Source: Apostichopus japonicus (taxonomy: Eukaryota; Echinodermata; Holothuroidea; Aspidochirotida; Stichopodidae). From it: a stretch of DNA of 64,000 bases. Position numbers and translations under genes: made by a program. Below, piece after piece: positions 1 to 13,500 of this stretch. The stretch's first letter is position 1; every line of letters begins with the position of its first letter. Under the pieces are notes generated by a model. The model saw nothing but the letters and a program-made list of their open reading frames with translations, was not told the origin of the DNA and did no database searches. Where the stretch lies: positions 4,411,001-4,475,000 of the forward strand of contig NC_092563.1 in NCBI RefSeq assembly GCF_037975245.1, in the 5' to 3' direction.

Positions 1-3000
1 CATTATCATTGCCGGCTCATTTCTTTGTAGCTCGTTAGCAGTAAATCCAGGATTCCAGGCACGTATTACACCCACTGGACTCCAGTTTTGTAAGTGTTAT
101 TGCTAACGTATAGTTAGGCAATTAGGCCTACATGTTTATCTGTGAAAAGCACTTTTGGTTCATCCATACAGACGTTGTGTAGTGATTGTCACCTTCCACA
201 CATATCACAATCCTTGTAGTTGAAATGTACCCGTATTCTAAGAACAGTGAAATGTTGCCTACACATACTATTAAGTATTATGCATAAGTTTCAAGCTATT
301 ATCTGGTATACATACTATTGCAAGATTGAGTACTTGATTCGTGCTTGGATGGCCTAAAGAGGAAGTCATGTACCCTGCTCATGCTGTTGTACTACCATTA
401 AACAATGTCATTGGCATATATGCTATATAGTTATTCACTGGGAAAGTTCGTCTGTTTCCATTATTAGAGATAATTCAGACACACAGTCTTGGTTTTGATA
501 AAGGACACAGGACTGGGGAGGGTAGGGGCTGGGGATGAAAGCTTCCTTGTACTGATATGAATATGTTGGTGATTTTGCATCATTTCATTTGCATTTCCTA
601 CTCATGAACTATGGACGATGGTCTAAATTTGTACCTACTAAATTGATTCCTGTATTTCGTTAAATACAGTAAGTGAAGTTGGGATACAGGAATTGAAGGA
701 CGAAATCTCCAAGGCAACCATTCCAGACCAATCAGGCAGTGCTGATGTTGGGATTGGCACTATCGACTACTCGATATCCAAGTAAGAACTGCAAGAATAA
801 GCATGAAGAATGTTAGAATGATGGGAGTCAAGTTGTGTCCACCATTCATGGCGTAATAGTGAAGGGGTGGGACCATGGGATGGGTGGGTGGAATGAGACT
901 AGATGAATGGAGTAGAGGTACCCCTGGTCAATCATCTTGCTGCGCCCATGCTCTGCCCGCATATGAGCTGGCCTGCATGGGCAGATTGGTGATCGAAGCA
1001 AAAAACCAATGAATTTGTGTTAAAGAGCAAATGCTAAAGCACAGTTGTTAACGAGGGAATTTATTGGGCTCTTCCCTCATGGTTTTGTTCAACGAGTTAC
1101 GTTTCGAGTTACGATCGAAATGTACAGTACTTCAACCCATACTGAATGTAATGCTATGGATGAGAAGGTGGGTGGAACACAAGAAGATGAATTGAACAGC
1201 TTTCACAGATGTCATCTATTGTGTTTAATAGGAATTTCAGAAAATACAGCCGAATATTTACCCCTAAACTTCAACGCCTTCTTCATCCTCAGTCGATCAC
1301 CCTAATCCACTCACCAACACTGAGGAGTCTTGAGGGAGTGGAAAAATGCAATAAAAAAGGAAAGTGAAAGAGAGACATGGGGTGGGGGGGTGGGAGAGTG
1401 ATAGGAAAGCTGAGTGAATGATAAGTTAGTCTTAGGTTCTCCCCCTACCTGCCCCCCCCCCCCGTCCCCTTCCTGCCACTACAGACTGTACAGGCTTTAC
1501 TGTGTTCTTGTTAGAATATTCTAGATCCATTGTGACACTTCAGTATCAATATAAACATTAGTATATATCCATGCAAATATGACATGGAGTTCTGATCCAG
1601 ACATCATGTAGCCCCATGCTTGTTAATTGAACTTGTTATCCTGCTGCATTTACTCTTCTGTATAGTATCCATGTGACCAGTTTTGATATACCGTCTGCGT
1701 CCATCTCTACCGTGACCGATGTTGGTCTCACGGTCTCAGCGAGCGGTCTCAGTTTGTCTCTCCATGGAGACTGGCACTATAAACTACATGGCTTGTGAGT
1801 ATATATGTACTCGTTATTTTGAATGTGTAAAATTTATGAAGGGTGGTTACATGGATCTTTGTTTATAAACATCGTCAGTTATCTTTCAGGGTTAAACGGT
1901 AGATATAACAATTTATAGATGACTTATACACGTTCTCATGTCAGTCAAAATTAGAAACTTGTAAACATCGAATCCTGCTTTGGACAGTGTGTTAACATGT
2001 CTAATTTGTTGATTAAGTTGATATGAAATACATGAAATATTATATGTTATTATTATTCATTACATATGTACCTCCTGCAGTATTCCGGTCTCTGATTCTG
2101 GCAGTTTTGATATTTCGATGTCCTCAGTTTCCATTTCTATAACCATTGAAATAGGTAAGGAAAACAAGACAGACATCTGAGAGGTAGATCTTGTACACAG
2201 AGGCAATATAGTAATAGGAACTTCTATGAGAGAACTAAAGGGCTACAACTAGACTGTTGGGGTATATAACCATAGACCGGCTGTGTGGGAATGAAGAGAC
2301 CAAAGATCCACTCTCTTCGAATGAAGAGTCCAATGACCCACTATGTGGGAATGAAGGTTCATAAAGACCCACTGTGTGGGAATGAAGGGTTCATAGACCC
2401 TCATTGAAGGAGGTGGGTGGGTAACAGGACCATATAGACCCTCTTTGTGGGATCGAAGTGACAATACAGTTACTGTGAAAGAACGAAGCATCCGTATACC
2501 CCTTTGACAAAGGCAGGACCATATACCCTCTGTTGTGTAGTGTCCCTGTTTTAAAGATATAGTATGTGTTCTACGTAGATATAGTATGTGTTCTACGTAT
2601 GTGTTCTATGTATGACATATGAGCATTGGCATTTATGCATAAGCCATGAATATGCAAATATTGACAACGTCCAAACCATTGAGAATACCAAAGTTACATC
2701 AATGTGAAGTAAAGTTTTTTTGTTTTTGTGTTTTCTAAATATGAAGTAAATTAAATTACTAAAACTGAAATATGCTGATTGTATGTGGTCATTTTCACAA
2801 TCAGTGGTGTAACTTTTGTACACTCAGGGCCAAAATTTCAAACACCATATATATTGAAATTTTTACTAAGATCACATGTTTTGGGGTTCAAATTTTTGTA
2901 ACTTCAACTTTTCGGAGCTTATACATATACGTTTATGGGTGTAATTTTTCGGTGACTGTATGACTCTAGGAAACTTTAAGCAAAAAGATATATTTTTAAG

Positions 3001-6000
3001 CAACCATATTTACACAGTGTTAAAACAGTACTCTGTTTCAAGTAAACTTTAAAACGCTTATCATTATATGTTACTTAAAAATGAAAAGGATTTGGCAGAA
3101 TTTTTTTATTACTATTGCAGATATTTCCATGTTAACTGAAAATTTATTGGAAATCAAGGATTGTTTTTCTTAATTTTAACTTTAAACTATTTAATAAAAA
3201 GATAAGGCCAAGTCAAACACCCTAAATAATGTCTCCTCACAGAGGGCTAATATCCAATCCAAGTTGCACAAAAATCCATGCAGTTTTGCAAAAGTTGGAA
3301 TTTTCCCACTTACGCGTTTCGGAGGTGACGTTAACATTTTACATGTGTTTCGGAGGCGACAAAAATGTTTACAAGTTGTTGTAAAGGCTTTTTTGCTAAT
3401 TAACAAAGAATTAAACACTTAAACTCAATGAATGTTCATAACATCTTTAATCAACCACTGATTTAAATAAAAAATATCTCTGCCAAGGAGCAGAGAATGT
3501 GTATCAACTACCTGTACAACTAGTGAAACAAGTGAAAGAATACAGAACACAGAATACAATAGTTTTATGTTATAAAAAATAGGTAAATGTCAGGTAAAGC
3601 AAATAAGGGCACTTAAAAAGCAATTGTAAACATTGGGCTGAAGTCTCTTACTGTGGCACTCATATTGCAAATGATTATCTCACATACAACATATTGTATA
3701 TACCTTCAGTCTCTTTTGTTTCGGAGGTGACGCTAAACGTTTACACAGTCCAGAAGGCTTGATTCATGCTAAAACACATAGAACTTACCTTGGAAAGTAT
3801 GAAAAACATTAGAAGGATATGTTGATAATATTTTAATGACATTAATGATACTAGAACTGTGACTGCTTTTGTTGCCATTCATGATAACTTGGAGACAATA
3901 CTGTATCCATTCAAAATTATTTGGTTAAATTCACACTGTTTTGGCTAATTGCATATGAAATATTATACCACAAAGAAATGATTAACATTGCGTAGCCATT
4001 AGCCATTCTGATTGCTAGTTACAGTATCATTTATGTTGGTTACACTTTTGGCAGTGAAACTGACTGTCACATTCCTGTAACCTTTTACAAATTTGAAGAG
4101 GACATTCAGTCAATTATTCTGGAAAAAACACTTCATTAGCATGACCTAACCACAGTCTATCAAAGTTTTAGTGAAAAGTTAGGTTAACACTTGTCAAAAA
4201 CTGCATAAATGATGGGCTAAAATCATTTAACAGCAGCTTGGCCTTGTTCACATTTAAGAATGCACCCGTACTTCAAGTCCTCAAGGGAAATTAATTCCCT
4301 GAGTGTGAACACTCCCTTACTCATACAGTACTTCAAGTCGGCATGCAGTCTTAAGAATTTTATCCTGCATTCTCAGTAAATGTGATGTGAATGGTCGGAG
4401 ACTTAATGGTGACCCGAGATTTCCGATATATCAAGTTGCTATTTGGCGCGTACATGTATGTGTTTGTCAGAGCGTTGCCCTTCTTAACAGAAACACTACC
4501 AAACGATGCTATTCGTGAACCCATTTCATTTTCTTTGAACCGATTTGACCAACACTGCAGAAAAGACGCAGTAACGGTTGTGAGACAAAACAAACTAAAT
4601 GACAGTCCACTTAAATCTACTGTAATAGCCTTAAATTCATTGTACGCCGCACTGACAGATTTTTGAAGAGGCCAAACTCTGAAATTTGATGGTTATTTCA
4701 AAACGGATGATTTTGAGTTCGGTTGCTATGGAAGTTAGTAAAAGGCTAAAACCATTACGTCTGGCCTGGCCTATAATGAAGTTGCACTTACTAGCCTACT
4801 GTATACAGATACAGTAGACCTTACTAGGTCTTTAGACCTAACATTAAATGCCTTTGATGTTAGATTAGCCTCAAATGCGACATCAAGCAGTAAAACACTG
4901 ACTAGCAAGATCGTTTGCTCATCCACTGAAGGGTTTGGAAGAAATTCAAATCTGGGTTAAAATGTTATGGTAATGCCAGTACGGAGTTGTTGGAATACAG
5001 TTAACTGTTTATGTGCGATGATTGTACATTGCCGTGCAGTGGTGTATGGAGTAGTACGTACTAGTACAGAACATAAGACAATGGCAAAGCACATGGGGAA
5101 TGTAAACAGCTGATATGACCTTTATACGCCTGCGCAGTATATTAATCTCGCAAACAGACGAAACTTACTCGTTCCGAAATGTGAATGCGTCTTGTTCTTA
5201 ACTAGTTAATCCTTCTCGCGGATATTATTATATCAATAATCGCCCAGGTTGCATTCTTAAATGTGAACAAGGCCTAAGAGACCATCTGGAGCAACAATCT
5301 AGATTTAATTGAGTTTTCACTCTATAAAGGTTAGTTGTTTGTAATTGGTTGTTAAAGGCATTGAAGACTCGTCACAAACCGTGTGCGGCCATCTGAAAAA
5401 TGTAACTTTCTGTTGCTTGCAAGTGATGTTTTGTTCGTGTTGCTACAAAATGCAGACAGTAATGAAACGTGATACCTTGTTATCTTTAGCTGGACCTGAG
5501 ATGTCCATCGCTGTATCGTTTGTACAATGTGCTGTAGCTGTACTGACTGTACACTAGTGTCTATTAACGATGGTAGCAAGCTGTGTGTGTATTTTCTGGG
5601 ATCGATGGTGGTGTCTAACACTTCTGTTACACCTCATCGAAACTAGGTCAGATTACCAGCATTAGACGTTTCCTTTTGCACCAGTCTTCACTCTTCACAC
5701 CCTTTAAGAAAAGGGAGGGGAATTCCCTGTTCAAATTTTATGTAGTTTTGGGAAGTCTCTTTTTCAGACAATTTGCTGTGATAACAACAGCTCATTAAAG
5801 AAGCAATAAGATTCTTTCTTTTTGCTTCAAATGTTACAGCAGCAGGTCTACATATTGTGAACAAATATTCTGAACTTTTGTAGGATATTTACCTGGACCA
5901 AATAGTAGAGCCCTCCGTGGTTATAGTGGGAATCATACAAATTAATGTGTATACTGGTACAGGTCAACATGGTGCAAAATTAAACCTGTGAACATGTACT

Positions 6001-9000
6001 CAACAGCACTGTAGAACTCACAGAAGGTAACATATAACTGCGGCACAAGTGTATGCACTAGTAGAATATTTCAGAAATATGCTCAAACAAAGGGATAGTT
6101 CAGTATATTACATGTAAACAATCAATGTCACCTCCGAAACAAGAGCAAAGACCACAGGCAGATTGAGCTAATATCTGATAAATTTGTCCCATGTTAATAA
6201 AGTTTTAAAAACTGCATGTTTGGTGATTGTGATCTTTTATGGACAGCACTTCATTACTAATCGATCATTTCATTCAAGTTTATTAATGGCACTAATGTAA
6301 GCAATGGTACGCTATCTCTTGTCCAGAAAGGGGAAAAAGTGGCAAAAAAACACATATTTGTAAGTTATTCATCAACTGTGCATGTGAGAGTTTCATTAAT
6401 ACTTTGTTCAGTTTGTTACAGTGTTTTCTAAGGTAGATCAAGTCATCCATTAGCATATGATGGTACACAAACAGCAGAAATGTAAAAAATGTAGTGTTAA
6501 CAATATTGTGTCACCTCCGAAACATTAATTTACAGTTTAATTCAAATTTAACATAATTAATAAAGGACCTTTTAAAAGATATTATCATACTGGTTGCTAC
6601 ACCTCTACAGAATTCCTGTAATATGAGTTTTAGCCAAGGAAGATGTTTATTGGATCAGTAGAGATCAAATTTCCAACTAACCTGTTTCGGAGGTGACAAG
6701 GTGTTTCGGAGGTGACGCATGTTAACGGAAAGTTAAGAATCTCCCAGAAATTAAAACGACTGGTCATGTTGTCACAACTTTTACTCAAATATTACGTTAG
6801 GGGGTGAGGTATATTTTAATAAGTTCAAAATGGCTATACTATTGTTTACATAAATCTTGGACTGAAGAATGCTTTGTTTCGGAGGTGACGAAAAAGTTAA
6901 CGGAAAAGTTAACATTAAATTTGAAATTAACACAATTTTTTTAAGAATTCCAAATGAAAAATATTTTTTGGCCGAGATATTAGACACATTAGTTATTGTA
7001 ATAATGCAACCTTACTTAACAAAATTTACACTGCTTAACTAGAACTTAGTTGCAGTCAAACTTAGGTACCAATTGTTAACGGAAAATGTCACCTCCGAAA
7101 CGATAAAATCTAGCCACCGTTCCTTGGAGAAGGAAAGGAAGGAAACCTGGGGAACACAATTGCATTTTAGTTTGGACACTTGTTGATAATATCAACCAAA
7201 TAAGAACTGGAAAATACCTTCCACCAATAAGTACAGGCTCTGACAAAAACAGTGTAGTTGAGAGTGTACGGCTGAACTAGCATATTTTAAGCATATTTAT
7301 GGCCACCAAATCAACCTGAAGAAACCGAGAAAGTTTGTTAAGCTACCCAAGGTAGACTTCACTTAGGATGGTCAAATGGCAAAAAATCTAAGAATTCTGG
7401 TATTTGGTCACTGAGTTACAAAGCAATAAGTGCCAATATTGGAAGTTACACCACTGATTGTGAAAATGACCATGTACAAAATAATAATTACTCATTGCCT
7501 AGGCGAATCTTCCAAGTTTCCATGTTATTTTTCAGGAGTGGACTCTACCGGACGCCCAACAGTTTACAGTTCAAGCAGTGATTGTCAATTCTCCGTTGGA
7601 AGTGTGGACGTTGACTTACACGGAGGTGCAAGGTTTGTCTAGAAACATAAGTCACTCAAATTTGACATCCAGAATAGACTATGTTGGTTTCTTTCTTTGT
7701 AGAAAGTATTTGTGTGTCAACGTTATAGCTTGAAAGAAATTGTAATACCTGAAGCGTTTATGTTTTCAATCAATTTTCTACAAAGGCAAGAGAAAAACAT
7801 TGTTTGGAGCATAGGGTCACAGAGAAACAACATTTCATTTTACCGAGAATGATTAATTTGCTGCAGGGAGGCTCACAAATATGGCCTTAAGGGTCAGCAT
7901 ATCCAAATAAGGCATGAAGCAAGTTGCAGGTCCACTGTTTTGCGGGACGAATCAAATTCTCTTGCGTCCGCATTTTACCCGCTGGCCGTCTCTTGAGAAC
8001 CCCATGCATACTTTAAAATCTTCAACAATAATTTCACGGAGTTAACTATATTCAGTGAGTATCTGATAATAGAGCCTTATTTTGTTCACTTTTCTCTCTT
8101 CCTCAGTTGGTTGTACAATTTGTTTGATGATCAAATCGCTGACAAAATCAAAGATGCTATGAATGACGAGGTAAATTATTCAACAATATCGTGGAATGAC
8201 CCCTCCGTTTACAATTATTGATCTTTCTTGTACAAAAGTATGTACATTTCTTTTAGCGTAATTCATTCGTTGTTGATGTTACTGTAGTTGTTGTTTTGAT
8301 GTTGTTGTTGTTTTGATGTTGTTGTTTCTTGTTGCCATTTGAGGGGGTGATTTGAAGCTGATTTTCCTCTGGTTAAGTCGTTCTTTTTAATGACAGACAG
8401 TTTTTGGCTGATATTCACAGGTTTGTAAAATTGTGATTCAAGAGGTGAACACAGACTTGGCCGAAGAAGTAGCGAACATTCAGAGTAAGTGATAAATTCT
8501 TAAAATTTGAATCCTGTTAATTGTTATATTTATATAAAAACAATATTGGTGTCTTCTTTAAATGTTTTGGAACTTTTTTTTTTTTCAATAACTTCAGCAG
8601 TCGGTGTTGGTGCTATTATAGATTTATGAGATACACAACTGTATATTGCTTCATATAGTAACTTGGATGTTATTAATACCATCTATAAATATGATGTAGT
8701 TACAGGAAAGGTTGATGTTGGAAATAGGCTACTTTAACTAAACATACAAAATAATATCTGTTCATTTTGAGAGGAATTAAATAGCCAAGGGATTTGGCTT
8801 CCTTATTATTTTATGTTGTGTCTTTCTTTCAACTGTTCTACAGTTGTTGCCTCGATCAGTGATGACGCTGAAATTGATTATTCCCTGGTGACGTCACCAA
8901 TATTCAATGTATCCCTGACTACATTACACAAGGTAAATCATGTTTTCACGAATAACAGGAAATATTGTTTCGTACATTCTGTTACATTCTGACACTTCCG

Positions 9001-10281
9001 TTTAAAGCATTGTTTTTATGTAATGGATACTGTTCGCTGTTGTGCGTTTAAGTTATTGACTCCACTGCAATTGAAGTTAGATGCGATTATCATATTTTGT
9101 ACATTTGACCTATGCTTTAATAGCAGTGGCGTAGGAAGGTACTTTTGAGTGGGAGGGCTGAAGACTGATGGCTGGCCTGGGGAGGGGTCTAAGGGGAGGG
9201 GGTGTCCCCCTCCCCTTTGGAATTTTTTTGCATTTCCAGGTGGCCTCAGATGTAGTTTGGTGCAATATAGCACACTTCAACCCACCCACTCCATTTTGTA
9301 TATAATTTTGCATTTTCACCTGGCCTTAGATGCAATTTGGTGCTCCAAATGAGATTTTTTTCTCATTTGAAAATGAAAAAGGGGTTTTCTGACTTGCGAA
9401 GCGGGAGGCGGAATGATACTTCCGCCCCTCCATATTTTTCACTGGGGGGGCTGGCGCCCCCCAGCCCCCCCCGGTTCCTACGCCCTTGTTTAATAGTATA
9501 GTATGACCACCTGTATAGTTCACAATGACTGTTTAATTCTTGAGAAAAGAATTTTCATGAGAATCACCACTGGAAGAACTTTGAAGTGGCATTGTTTGTT
9601 TTTCTTATCCATTATCTCATCAAGGGTGAAGTCTACCAGAAGGGAAATCATACAGAGGCACCCTATGAGATACCCACAATTCCAAGCGATCCAGATCAAT
9701 CCAAGATGGTGTTCATGTGGATGACTGACTATGTTGCTAACAGTGCTGGATATGTCCTTCAGAATACAGGCTTCTTTCAGTATAACGTTACACAGGATAA
9801 CGTAAGTACACTAACACACACGCGCACACGCACACTATGACTATGTTGCTAACAGTGCTGGATATGTCCTTCAGAATACAGGCTTCTTTCAGTATAACGT
9901 TACACAGGATAACATAAGTACACTAACACACACGCGCACACGCACACTATGACTATGTTGCTAACAGTGCTGGATATGTCCTTCAGAATACAGGCTTCTT
10001 TCAGTATAACGTTACACAGGATAACGTAAGTACACTAACACACACGCGCACACGCACACTATGACTATGTTGCTAACAGTGCTGGATATGTCCTTCAGAA
10101 TACAGGCTTCTTTCAGTATAACGTTACACAGGATAACATAAGTACACTAACACACACGCGCACACGCACACTATGACTATGTTGCTAACAGTGCTGGATA
10201 TGTCCTTCAGAATACAGGCTTCTTTCAGTATAACGTTACACAGGATAAAGTAAGTACACTAACACACGGACATAAATATTG

Positions 10282-10337
<56 letters not shown>

Positions 10338-10519
10338 GCATGATGAAATGTTCCATGTGTTGGATAGAAATAATAGTAGAAAAGATGAGGACAACATGTA
10401 ATGCCTTTAAATCCAACATAATATTTAGAATAGAATAGAATAAAGTTGTATAAGTTATTCTATTCTATTCTAAATATTATGTTGGATTTAAAGGCATTAC
10501 ATGTTGTCCTCATCTTTTC

Positions 10520-10574
<55 letters not shown>

Positions 10575-13500
10575 GATTGTCTTTTCCATACCAGAATTAA
10601 ATAAGCTATAGTTAATTTTTATTGTTGTCATGAACATAAAACTTAAAACAATGACCATCTGTATACTTGACCATTTCTTTCAGCAAGGAAAGAAATACTT
10701 AAACTGATGATATTTGAAAGTCAGTTATGAAATGTCATCACATGATTATTAAAAGAACAGAAAGTAAAAGATATAACCATGAATTCCTTTGAAAATGAAA
10801 CAGCGAACAATACTTACTACATCTTGTTTAACATATGTATAATATGTCTGGGAGACTGAAAACTAGTTCACATCTTATTATTTTTCATTTGAACTCTTTA
10901 CCTTGACTATACTTGATTTTGAAATTGAAACCGAGAGCAAGGAAACTATTTTGCCGTCGCTGTTGCAATTTAAGCAGGATAGATTACCTGTTTACCTGAT
11001 AAGCTGTTTATAGGCTGCATATAGGCCTGTGTGAAGAAACAACAAAAGGAACTTGAAACAATATCAATGTTAAAGTACAAAGAGGAAGTAAATTGCAGTA
11101 AACCATAGGTTCAGCCTTTGCTCTAGCTATTAGTGAGTTTAAAGACTTTAAACAATTAAGCCTCCTATATTTAACGACCATGGAAAACACCGAGATTGGC
11201 AAAGTGAAAGTGATCTAGTCATTCCCAGTGGAAACCAAGATAAATGTGCTAGTTAGGTGTTGGTTCTCAGTGAGCCATAACAAACACACATACTCTGTTA
11301 AGACTTGTTTCATTTTTTAGAAAAGTTTACTACTTACTTTTTTTTTTAATACAGATTCCACCAAGCAGCAAGATTAGCTTGAATACATCACAGTTTGCAG
11401 TCGAGTTTCTTATTCCCCAGGTAAGTTCAGGAGCGTGGAGTGCCAATTAACCACCCCTCCCACCCCCCGCCTCTTATCTGTATTCATGTTCCTATATTGC
11501 ATTGTGGAGAAACGAGACGTAAGGAAATCCCAAAATGACATAAACACTGTGAAAAATCAGAATGTTAAAGGGAGTGGACACAATGTCGCATGTTGCATGT
11601 TATTTCAGGATAATATCGATCATACACCACTTATTCATTTTCCTTTATGTCGTACATGATTACATGCGTAACGATAATCTGTTTCCTTTTATTCGGCACC
11701 ATGTGACATGTTGACATAAATGATATGTATTTTTATAGATATATTTTTATTTTTTTATGCTCTTTTAGCTCTCCAAGTTATACCCGGATATGATGATGCA
11801 GATTAACTTAAACACAACTCAACCGCCTTCAGTTAGCATTACTCCAGACCAAGTCGGAGCTGCGGTGACTGGTGATATAGCTGCCTACGTCATTCAACCG
11901 AACAAAACACTCACATATCTGTTCACTCTCGAAAGTGTAAGCCTGCAGTGTCGTTCTCACGATAGTCTGATTATGTAAATTTCATATTGTTCTCGATGCC
12001 ATAGGGATACACTGTAACAACAAGTCACTTTCAACAAAAATTAAAAATACGTCAATCTTTTACAGTATGTATGTAAAAACTATAAACCGAAAAAGAGAAG
12101 ATGCTTAGAATGAAAAGAAATAGAACAATACATGAAAATTTAGGAAATAGATTCAAAAGATTTAGGAGATTCTCACGAAACTTAAACACATGAATTTGTA
12201 AATGGGAAAGTCCCAAAAATAAAGTCAAAATGAATGTAAAGTAGATGAAACGAAACCTAACAGAAGGAACATGAACGAGTAAAAAACAAGGGAAGGGAAG
12301 GAAGTTTAAGCAGCAGATTAGAACCCAAGTGAAGACAACGCATGAATACATAGAGAGCAGGGCAGACTTATACCTCCACGTAAACTAAGAGAGAGAGAGA
12401 GAGGCCTCCAAGCATTGCAATCCAGGTTGTTCCAAATATTTGGATCAGTTAGCATTAAGATTCTCATTTTTCGTGCTGGCAGTGGGATTGAGTGGTTGGT
12501 GGGGGCTTTTTATCGTTACCCACCACCTACAACAACTTCTCGTTCTACGGCCAGCTCATGTCGCCTTTTGTCTACAATGCTATAAATATGGCTGTACTTT
12601 GCAACAATGAGATTTATCTGTATAGGTGTCTGACACAATTTGATAGTTTCAACAATGCGATACGTCATGTTTGCCACTAAATATGATAGAAAGCAAAATA
12701 ATGGTGACTAGTCTCACACGATAAACAAGAAGCAAAATTCCTGCGTGTTTAGAGTATACAATACTTCTTGTACTGATGCCAAAATGTTTGGAATCCATTG
12801 GATCTTTATGATATGGTTTTTATCAAGAAAAGAGGCCATACCCTTAGAGTTATACATAAATAGGCCATTTCCTGTTGTCTTGTATTAGGGACACTTGGGA
12901 AACGTATGGTTGTATCCAACACATTTCTTTAAACTAGCAAGTAAACCTGATCTGCTTGTGTCCATATGAATGTTCTTGCTGCCCTTTACACATCCTACGT
13001 ACAGAGAGACATGTCAACAAATAGATAGATAGACATGGAAGTTAGATTGTTAGACATAACAAAGACATATCGAGGGAAGCTGATAGAATTATTCTTTAGT
13101 TCCTGACAGTTGCATTCCTATTTTTCCCCATTTTTCAGACCATGAAGGTAAGCGCCAAGCTCGGATTCAAGAGAACAAGTTTAACTTGGAACTCATCTTT
13201 TATCAGGTAATTGGTGATGGTGTTATTTCTTGCAACATAAGTTATGGGTATCATTCAAGAGGGGACGGGGGAGGGCTAAAATCATACATATGGTAAGGAA
13301 TTAGTTAATGTATGTCGAAATGTTCATTCCAACTTATAAACTACCTCTTCTTATATTTTTCTTCAGTGTCGACCTAACGCTGCTTCGAACCGCCATTGAA
13401 GATTTCAAGGTACCTTAAACACTACATTATTAAATGTGCACATTACTTTCAATAAAAATAATTAGGTCCAGATCATTTCGTTCCATATTGGACATTGCTT

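Larger units (their letters stand above)
3316..7101. repeat. Nine dispersed copies of GTTTCGGAGGTGAC(G), both orientations
   Basis: Forward copies: 3316-3330, 3347-3360 (one mismatch, GGCGAC), 3718-3732, 6684-6697, 6703-6717, 6876-6890. Reverse copies (GTCACCTCCGAAAC): 6127-6140, 6510-6523, 7088-7101. They form two clusters towards the two ends of the element bounded by 2786 and 7472. Several are next to GTTAAC-containing sequence (for example after 3330, after 6717 and after 6890). I did not find the motif elsewhere in the window. Confidence 0.85.
2786..7472. mobile_element. 4.7 kb element with 30-bp inverted termini, unclassified
   Basis: A perfect 30-bp inverted repeat bounds this stretch of copy 1 intron 4. 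The left arm is 2786-2815 (TGGTCATTTTCACAATCAGT...) and the right arm 7443-7472 is its reverse complement. Imperfect similarity continues outwards (TTGTATG against TTGTACA), so the true tips may lie a few bases further out, and I could not define a target-site duplication. No transposase frame is visible, so it would be non-autonomous. It carries the GTTTCGGAGGTGAC motif set and a nested 1 kb element. Copies 2 and 3 have nothing similar at this position. Confidence 0.6.

Noticed and set aside
9839-10267. Extra coding exons from the exon 9 array
   Set aside because: Units 2-5 have no acceptor of their own, the 112-bp period breaks the frame and an in-frame stop follows the first donor.
12052-12351. 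99-codon Phe/Leu-rich frame on the - strand
   Set aside because: It lies in intron 11 of copy 1 and has no family resemblance; its composition is that of AT-rich intron.
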